From the NCBI GenBank assembly GCA_007449985.2, contig VIIQ02000647.1, positions 186,001-250,000 of the forward strand: a stretch of DNA of 64,000 bases, given 5' to 3'. Shown one piece after another: positions 12,101 through 21,100 of the stretch. Position 1 is the stretch's first letter. Every line of letters starts with the position of its first letter. The notes beneath the pieces were generated by a model. That model had not been told where the DNA came from, made no database searches, and worked only from the letters and a program-made list of their open reading frames with translations. The position numbers and the translations under genes are program-made. The DNA comes from Desmodesmus armatus. Taxonomy: Eukaryota; Chlorophyta; Chlorophyceae; Sphaeropleales; Scenedesmaceae.

Positions 12101-15100
12101 AGCGGTGCTCGTATTGTGCTTGGAACAGTGGTGAGTAGGCAAAGGTGCCCGGGCCTCCTTGGAAGAGTATGGGGACCTCGCTGTCCTGATGGAACAGCAG
12201 GTGTGAAGGTCCACTCAGGAAGTCCAATGGTGTCAGGTCCAGCGGGGACGGGGGTGAGGGCTCCCTGGGTTGGTATTCTTGGGGTGGGGCATTGTGTAGT
12301 AACAGGCGGTTGCCTGAGCTGCTTGCATGGCTTGGGGGCACTCCTTCTGTGCATACCAGTAGCTGATCGGGGCACAGTCGCAATAAGTAGGGGTCGCAAG
12401 TAGTAAGTAGCTTGTCAGGTCCAAGTAGTCGCGCCAGATTGGGAAACTCAGCAATAGTGTAGGGAGCCTTGGTAGTTGACCACAGGCTGTAGTAGTTGTT
12501 GTGGCTGTTGGGTAGTTCAAAGGCCTCATGTAGTAGTTCCACAGCACGTTTGACGGCTGCAAACACCGTGTCCTCGTCTTGGTTGGCGTTGATTGTTACT
12601 GTCACTCCAGGGAACCGGTGGACTGCTGTATCATACTGGCGGTGGAGCTTCTTCAAGTAGTCCAAGGTTAGGGCGGCTTCCTCCGGGCGCTGGCGAGCTT
12701 GGGCTCTGGTAAGACAGGTCTCTGGGTCGGTTTGTAGGTAGATAAGGGTTGTTGGCAGGGCGTTGTCCAGGACTGGGTGCATATGATGCGCAGTCTGTTG
12801 AACCACCCTTTCATAGCTAGCAGGGAGGCCTTGCACAGGCAGGAACACTGCCAAGCTGCTCCAGGGACTCCGTTCCATGATGATGTAGGGAGCCGCTATG
12901 GGGTGTGGAACACGTAGGGCATATGCATTGAGCACTGCCTGCTGCAATACTGCTGCATGGGCAGGGTCTGTATCGCCAGACGTGTAGTGCTGGTCCAGAA
13001 GGTGTTGCCAGTCGGCTACAGGCTCTGGTAGTATATGCCAGTTGCTCCACCAGGGTAGTGCTTGTATCTCCTGTAGTTTTCTGAGCACTGTGCTCTTGCC
13101 GCTGCCAATGTTGCCTTCAATGGCGATACGCGCAGGGCCAGGGAGGCCTGCCATTCTGCTGGGTGAATCAAGGCTCAGTGGGAGGGTGGAGTCGTGCTCC
13201 ACAGGAGGGGCTTCCTCGTGGTCAAGTGGCGGGGTCTCAGAATGCCCTTGCTCTGTGGAGTCCAATGGATTGGCGTGGTCGTTGTTGCCCGCAGGCGTGG
13301 CTGGGTAGGTGTCGGTCTTGTCTTCAGAGGTGAGAAACTGCTCCAGGTTGCGGTCGTGGGTGTCGGTCTTGAACTCAGGGGGTTCTGGGGGCAACCACTC
13401 ACCAAAGGAGGGGGTTGGGCTGTTGGCCGGGTCCTCAAAGGCAGCGGTTGCTGTGTCGGGGTGGCATGGGGTGCTGGTGGAGTCGAGGGTCAGCACCTCA
13501 TCGAAGTGGTTGTAGTCAGTAGGGTCAGAATCGGGACAGTCATCAAGGGCTGGGGCCTTGGTGGCGCTGGTAGGTGTCTCAGGGCTTTCGTCGCTGTCAT
13601 GTCGCGGGTCTCGGGAGAGGGCATCTGCAGCCAGGTGGTGGATACCCTTACGATACTGGATCGTAAAGGGCATAAACTCCTGTAGCCTCAGGCTCCACCT
13701 GGCTAACTTGCCTTGCAGGTTGGGTGATGTCAGCAGCCAACGGAGGGCGTGGTGGTCAACCACTACAGTGAAGGGGTGCTCAGCAGCCCACAGGAAGTCC
13801 CTCCACTGCTCTGTGACGGCGCTGACAACGGCATAACATTCCAGGTGGGTGATTGCCCAGTTGGCTTGTGTAGAAGTAAGCTTCTTGCTGTGGTAGGCGA
13901 CGGCGTAGTGCTTGCCGTCCTCGTCGCACTGGGTCAGCACAGCGCCCACTGCCTTCTGGGAGGCATCGGTGTGGACGTGAAACGGCTTGGTGAAGTCGGG
14001 ACGTCGTAGGATAGGATAGTCCATCAGCTTGCTCTTGAGGGTGTCGAAGGCATCCTGTTGCTCAGGACCCCACTCAAACTTCTTTGTTTTGCCCATGATA
14101 CGGGTGAGGGGCTCTGCAATTTCTGCAAAGCCTCTGATGAAACGCCTATAGAATGAACATAGGCCAACAAAGCTGGCTACTGCCTTTTTGGGGTTGCTTT
14201 TTGATTTGTAAGGCTCTTGGCGCAGTGCAACTGCTTCTATCAGCCGGGGGTCACAGCCTAGGCCCTTCTCTGAAATGCAGAAGCCTAAGAAGGTGCAGTG
14301 GCTGGTGGCAAAGCGGCACTTGGTGCTGGACAGCCGCAGGTTGGCAGCACGTAGCGACTTAAACACAGCAGTCAGGTGAGCAACATGCTCATCAAGAGTG
14401 CGGCTGTAGATCACCACATCATCTAGGTACACAAACGCATAGTTGCCGACATGCTCTTGTAACACCTGATTCATCAGGCGCATGAAGAAAGATGGGCAAC
14501 CTGTCAAGCCAAAGGGAGCCTTCAGGAACTGGTACAAGCGGTGCCCGAAGGGGCACGCAAACGCTGTCTTCTCAATGCTGTTGTGCGGATCCTTACCATC
14601 CTTGCCTGCCATGGGCACTTGCAGGTACCCCGAGTGTAAATCAATTACACTGAAATACCTGGCAGGCCCTATGTTGTACAAGATATCATTCATCAGAGGT
14701 AAGGGGTAGGCGTCCTTCTTGGTGACGCTGTTGAGCTTTCGATAATCCACCACTGCACGGGTGGCACCTCCCTTCTTGGGTACTAGGTGCAAGGGGGCTG
14801 ACCAAGGGGAGTTGCTGGGTTCTATGATGCCCAGTTCCAGCCATTGCTCTACATGCTTCTTCAGCTCTTCTTGTTTTTTATATGGCATCCTGTAGTAGTT
14901 TTGCTTTAGGGGTTTTGCATCTCCGGTGTCAATGGAGAGGCTCCCATAGTTGCAGGTGCCCAACTGAGTTGGGTGGAAGCAGAAAACGTCTGCATTCTGC
15001 TCCAACACACTCACGATCATGTCAAACTCTGCTGTGTCCAGGTTGGCGGCGTCTACCATACCAGACAGAGAGAGGTGCCTGTTGTCACTGAGGAGGTCAT

Positions 15101-18100
15101 CATCAGGAAATGGGCAGAGTTCGGCTTCTGGTGGGTTGTAGAGGGCTCTGGGGAGGGCGGCTGGCTCGGGGAATTCTGGGTGTTCCTGGGGTAGGGGCTC
15201 ATACATTCCCAGCCAATCTAGTGGGTGCAGGGTGTCGGGGTCTTGGTCTGGCTCGGATGTATCGCTGTCGGAGTCGCTTGCCAGGGAGGGCATGTCGCTG
15301 TCAGACAAGGGCTCTTCAAAGTAGCAGAAGGTGTCCACGGGGGAAGCTTCCATGTCGGTGGTCTCATACACAGCTGGGCTTGGAGCTGGAGTCGTAGGGG
15401 TTGTATTGGAGGAGGAGGCTGTGCTTTCAGCCCTCTTTTCTAGCGGGGTGAGGTCACTCGCTGCAATGGTCTCAGAGCAGAAGACCTCAGGTGCAGCGGG
15501 TGTTGCTTCAATCATGACGGTGTCTTCTGTGGGCTGGAGAAGGGTTGCCTGTTGGCGGCGGCGCACAGGGGGCCGCTGCGGGGGGTTGTTAATACGATGG
15601 CCGGAAGGGTTTGCTGGGTTGCGGGGCCTGGGGGGCCGGGGGTGCTGGTCTCCAGAAGTCACCACTGTGTAGCGGCCAGGGCGGCCAGAAGTGAAGACGT
15701 GTGTTACGCCTGAGTCGCTGCGTTGTAGAGCTCCTCTTGTAGGCAGCTGGCGCCGATTGGGGCCTGGATTGCTTTGGGATAGCTCTGCAGGGGCGCTGCT
15801 GCTGTTGGTCGGGTGTGTCGGGGGAGTTCCTTGTCGCTCTTCAAACACAAACATCTCTGATGGGTCTACTGTTGTTGCAGGTGCCGATGCTGGAGTGGCC
15901 AGTGGGGTGGTCAAATCTTTGGTTGGCGGCGGGGCCAAGAGTGAGGGCCACCCCTGAGGTACTGCACTCAGGTCCAAGCTGGCTATGCGTTCGGCCTCAT
16001 CACGGTCATAATGTGGGTAAGCACACTCAATCAGCCATGCCACGCGCTGAAGTAGCCTGTGGCGAGTGTTGGGCTGGTTTGGCTCGCTGATCTCATAGTG
16101 TTCAGGCTCAGCCAGCGCTCTGTCAAGGCTGAAAAGACTCTTGGCACTGGAAGGGACTGTAGCTCCCAAGGAGGCGGTGATCCAGGCATCAAGGGCGGAA
16201 GGCATACCACTAGGCAAAGCCACTAGGTCTGTGCTAGCCAGCTTCAGGGCTGTGACAGGCTCCATGTCATCCCCAAACGCTGCTAGCATCAGCCCGGCCA
16301 GGTAGCTGAGCATGCGGGGGTTATCAGTCAGCAGGCTGTGGGAATCAATGCTATCCCCTGCCTCTGGCTCGTCATACATGTAAATAAGCTCTGGTTCTGA
16401 CTCGCTGCTGTCTGTTGCTGTGTGGTTGTCATCCACCAGGAGTAGGGGAGCCCTAGACAAGCCCATCTCTTCCTCAGCCCAAGATCCCAGCGCTGAATCA
16501 TATCCCGCAGGTAAGTTGATAACATCAAGCTCTGCTAGGAACTGGGCTGTGTCACTCCTCAGGCCTGGAAAGGCTGAGGTGGAGAGAAGGGCCAGATGGC
16601 TGACTAGCTTTTTGTAACCCCACTCTGAGCTGTGAGGGGGTGTTTTGGGTGTAGTTGGTAGCTGCTGATCCAGGCACAGCATGCTGGCGGCTGTGGTGTC
16701 TGTTAAAGTTGTGTCCATCTCGTCAGAATCGGAGTACAGCCAGTCATTATGCAAAGCCTCAAACACAGAAGGGTAGCCTTGGGGCAGACCCGCTAAGTCT
16801 TTACCAGCTATTTCCATAGCTTTCTCAGGGGTGATTCCCATGTGGTTTGCTAGCATCAGGGAGGCAAATTGCTTTTGCAGGGCTAGGCATGAAGCCAGGC
16901 CCTCGGTGCTACTATTTTCATGGCCAGGAGCATTAGGGGGCAGCTGTAGGTTGGAGAACAATGAAGGCTCACCCCTCAGCTGTCCCTCCCTCAGGCGGCG
17001 CAGTTGGGTGGGTACCCATTCTTTTGGTGATTTTTGTGCCATATTGCAGATGGCTGGGTATATGGTGGTGCCTGAGTCGGTGTCGGCTGACCCTGAAATC
17101 TCCTCATGAGTAGCTCCCTCCCCATCACTGGCATTGTATCCCTCCCTCTCAATGTCAAACCCCAGGGAGTCAGGGAAGCCCCAAGCGGTTGCGTCAAGGG
17201 AGGCCAGCAGCTGTGCTGTGGGGCCATCGCAGTCGGGGTAAGCATCTTGCAGGACAGAAAGCACATACCTCAGGTTCTTGGGGTGAACCAGCTCGCTGTC
17301 TTCTGTTTCCATATCCTCATCGCTGAAATCATCACTGTCGCTGCTGAGCATGTAGCTGTCAAAATCACTGTTATAGCCGCCACCACTCTCGATAACCTCT
17401 CCTGCTGGTGTGGTGTTGTTGCTGTCTGCTGCTTGCCTGCTGCTGCCGTAGGTGGCTGCATTGCTAGCAGCTGTAAAGGAGCGCATACTATCATCGTACT
17501 CGGTTGCAATGGTTGGGTCAGCAGCTGTGGTGCTGGTGCCAGCCAATTCCAAGTAGAAGCTTTCAGTCACATACTCAGCTTCGTCTGTGGATGCAGTGTC
17601 GAAGCTGTGGTCCTCTGGCAGGTGAGGCTGGCTCTGGCAGTAGATACTGCCAGGCTCAGAGGGGTGGTTAGTGCTAATGGGTAGCTCTTGGCAGGTGGTG
17701 GGGTCTATGCGCAGGATCAAGCTACCCTTTCCATAGTCGATCACCGCGTGGGCACGGGTCAGCACATCGTTGCCGATCAAGAGGTCATAATTCAAGGCGG
17801 AGGTGACTGTGGGGTTGATAAGAGTCTCAAAGTCCCCCAAAGCCAGAGCTAGGTTGGGTACCTTGCCCTTTCCAGCAGTGATGCGGCCATCCGCATTCAG
17901 GTAGCTGGACTGAGCAGGCACTATCAGGCTGTCAAGCTCCAGACGTCGCAGGCAGTCAAGGGTCACAGCAGTGGTACTAGCCCCAGTGTCCACTACTCCT
18001 TCCAGAGGCCTACCATTCAATTCTGCTACTACTCTGCAGGTCGAGACACGAGGCGTGGCTATGGGGCGTGGGCGGCTGGCTTGAAGCAGGCTGCGGACCC

Positions 18101-21100
18101 TCTCAGAAGGTGGTGTTGTCAGGCCCCTGGTGGGCATGCTGGACATGTTCAGCACTGTATTGCGGCTGTTGCTGCCAAGCCGAAGACTGGGCTGATATTT
18201 GCGCTGGATGTCCTTCATAACCGACTCCACCTGGGTGGCCATTTCCTGGCCAAGGCTGACTAGGCTGGGTTGCCCAGCCAAGTGCCCTGCGAGGCAGGTA
18301 AGGACTGCTTGGGGAGGCACAGTGCCTTCTGTCTGCCCATCCATCTTAATGCTGCGACATATCTCTGATGCCATCTTTTTTGCTTTTTGGTTGGCCAGGT
18401 CAGCAGCTCCTTGTGACCTGTGGGTTGAATCAGTAGGAGCGGGGGGGCAGGAGGGGGCACAGGGCCACGAGGGCCGGGAACCGCAGGACCAGGTGCCCCA
18501 TAGGGCCTAGCCTGCAATGGCTGTCGCTGTCTTGGCATTCGGGGAAAAGCATCAGTGCCTGCTTCAGCAGCTGCCGCTGCTGCAGGCCTACTTGTCCCTG
18601 CTGGGCTGCTTGAGGCAGGCCGGGCTGCAGCATAAGTTGGCCGTGATGGCCCATGCATGTTGGGTGCCCGGGGATCAATGGCTGTACGTTTGGCTGGCAT
18701 GCGCTTCAGGGCTGGTGCATTGCTGTCGTCAGCAGAGCGCTTGACCATGAGTGCAGCCAACAACTCAGGATCAATGTCTAACTCATCCTCTGGCAGACTC
18801 TCGCTGCTCATGAAATTGATATGAGGTGTGTCCCTCTGAGGCTGCTTTTCTAAAGCATAACGCAGGGTCCTGATTTCCCTGTCTTTGTCCTTGTTCTGCT
18901 GCAGTTGCTGATGCATGTTCAGCTCCAACTGCTGCATACGCCTGGTCAGCTCGTCCACAGCAGCAGGTGAGGAAGGCACGGGAGCAGGCTTGGGGGGCAC
19001 AGGGAAATTGTTAGGGCGAGCATTGCGGTTGCTTACATCTCTGAAGGGGGGCCTGGAGGCTGGCCTGTAGTAAGGCCCTTGCTGAGGCCTCCTAGTATCA
19101 AACTCAGGGCGTCGGGGCAGTGGGTTACCAAAGGCTGGTGGTTTGCTTGCAGCTGCCATGCCGTCCATGTTACGGCCAAAGTTGCTGCTTGCAAAGCCAT
19201 CCTCCCTTCCCATGTCTGCTGCACCCAATGCCCCTAACAGGTAATTTGCGTATTCAACTACTGCGTCTATGCTGCGCAGTTGCTTCCTGACAACCTCAGT
19301 CCTGATGCTGGGCTGGAGACGCTGTATGAAGGTGTAAACAAGAGCAGCATCTTCTGTGCGACCAGAACGTTCTGCATCCAGTCGAAATCTGTCAGCGAAG
19401 GCCCTGGGGGCCTCTCTTGGACTCTGGTAGCAGCGTTCCAGTCGTGCTATGGCTGTCTCTTGTGTTTCACCGAAACGGTGAACTAGTAGCTGTTGAAATT
19501 CAGCCCAGCTGCAGAAGCTGCGGGACTGGCCCCAACGTTGTGCATCGCCTCTTAGCTTGAGCTTTGCTACACGCAAGCAGTGTATCTCAGCCCAATTGTA
19601 CAGGCCAGCTGTATCCTGAAGGTGATTGAGCCAGAGGTTGGGATCACCCTGCCCATCATAGGTGTCAATACTATTGAGGGCACCAGGTGAAGGCAGCATG
19701 GCCCCTGGGGGTGCGAACTGGAACTCCCCTTCTGTCTCAGACATGTGTATGTAATGTTTTTGGGCTGTGGGAACAGCTTTTGTATGGGGCTGGACACACT
19801 TTGGTGTGCAAGCTCTGGAAGCAGTAGAGGGCAGTAGTAAGCTGGACCGAAGTCAGCTTTTGAGCAGCAGGTGTTTCGAAACCCCCTTGCTATTCGTTTA
19901 CTTGTTGTTTGGAGTAGGTTACGCAGTACCAGAACTCTTGTTGAGAACGGTAGTGACGTAAACTTGCGCAGTGGAAGTCGTGATGGGCTCAGGTCACAGG
20001 TAGTCGATCCTCAACGTAGTCGTTGAAGAGAGTGTCTCAGCTGCCAAGTACGGGGGGTCGTAGTCGGTGGTTGGGGTGGTGGTAGTGCACCGCGGGTGCC
20101 AGGGGTCGAAGGGGGTACCTGCGGTGGCAGAGGGGAAAAGGGGGCACACAGACCGTCCCAGTGCCGCCCTGGTGGCAGGCCGGGCCCCTCTCACTGAACC
20201 CTGCTGGCACCGGGGTTCACAACTGCCCTCCCTCTCACACACACGGCCTGTTTCCCACGCCGTTACAGGGTAGCCGGAAGCGAGACGAGGGTGTATAGGT
20301 ATCACTTTTAGTAAGGGCTGAGGGATGGCACCTCTCAGCTGATCAGACTGAAGGGTCGCAGGGACCTGGGGTAACTGTATCTGTCGACAGGGAACTCGAG
20401 TGCTCTGGGCACTTCACCTAGCAGTAGAAGAAGCCTGAAGAAACCAATTGCTGCAGCTTTTAGCTGCTCAAGACAGGGAAGCCGAATCGGTGTCTGGAAA
20501 GTCACAGAAGGATTGCCAAAGAGCTTGTTACAACGCTTAGCAGGCGAGGGGCTGGTTCACGGCTGTGGGTGTAACTCAACAATGTCACCCAGCGCACACT
20601 CGCTATTTATATCCCTGGCCGAGGTCACTCTTCTGTTACTTTGCTGCTAACTGTAGCAGCAACAACAGCGTACCTCAACCAGTGCAACATGCACTGCAAA
20701 ACCAATCAAACCACACGATGTGGTGTGACTGGGCAAAGCTGTACAGGATGCATAGACACTTGCACACCCGAAGCTGCGATGCGCTGGCACGAAGATGCAT
20801 ACGCAAGTGACTGTGCCGATCAAACATCACAACATAACACAGGTACATACAGGCGTCAGGTCTGGGCCAGGTCCAGCCAGTACACGTACTGAGCAGTACG
20901 AGACCGGCTGCTGTCAGACATACACACACGATGCGTGGTTGCTGTCAGCTCCTGCAGGAAGCTATCCAACAAGAAGCTGACTTGCTACAACATGCAAATG
21001 GGTGGGAGTACCACCTGAGCTGCGCTGTACTGCAGCCCCACTACACAAGAAACAGCCTGTCAGTGTCCAGGCTGTAAGCCCAAAGCAAACGAAAAGCTGT

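Noticed and set aside
12510..13148. dNK as a nested host gene or intron-encoded insertion rather than element cargo
   Set aside because: It shares one uninterrupted frame and strand with RT-RNase H and is followed by the element's own integrase and LTR.
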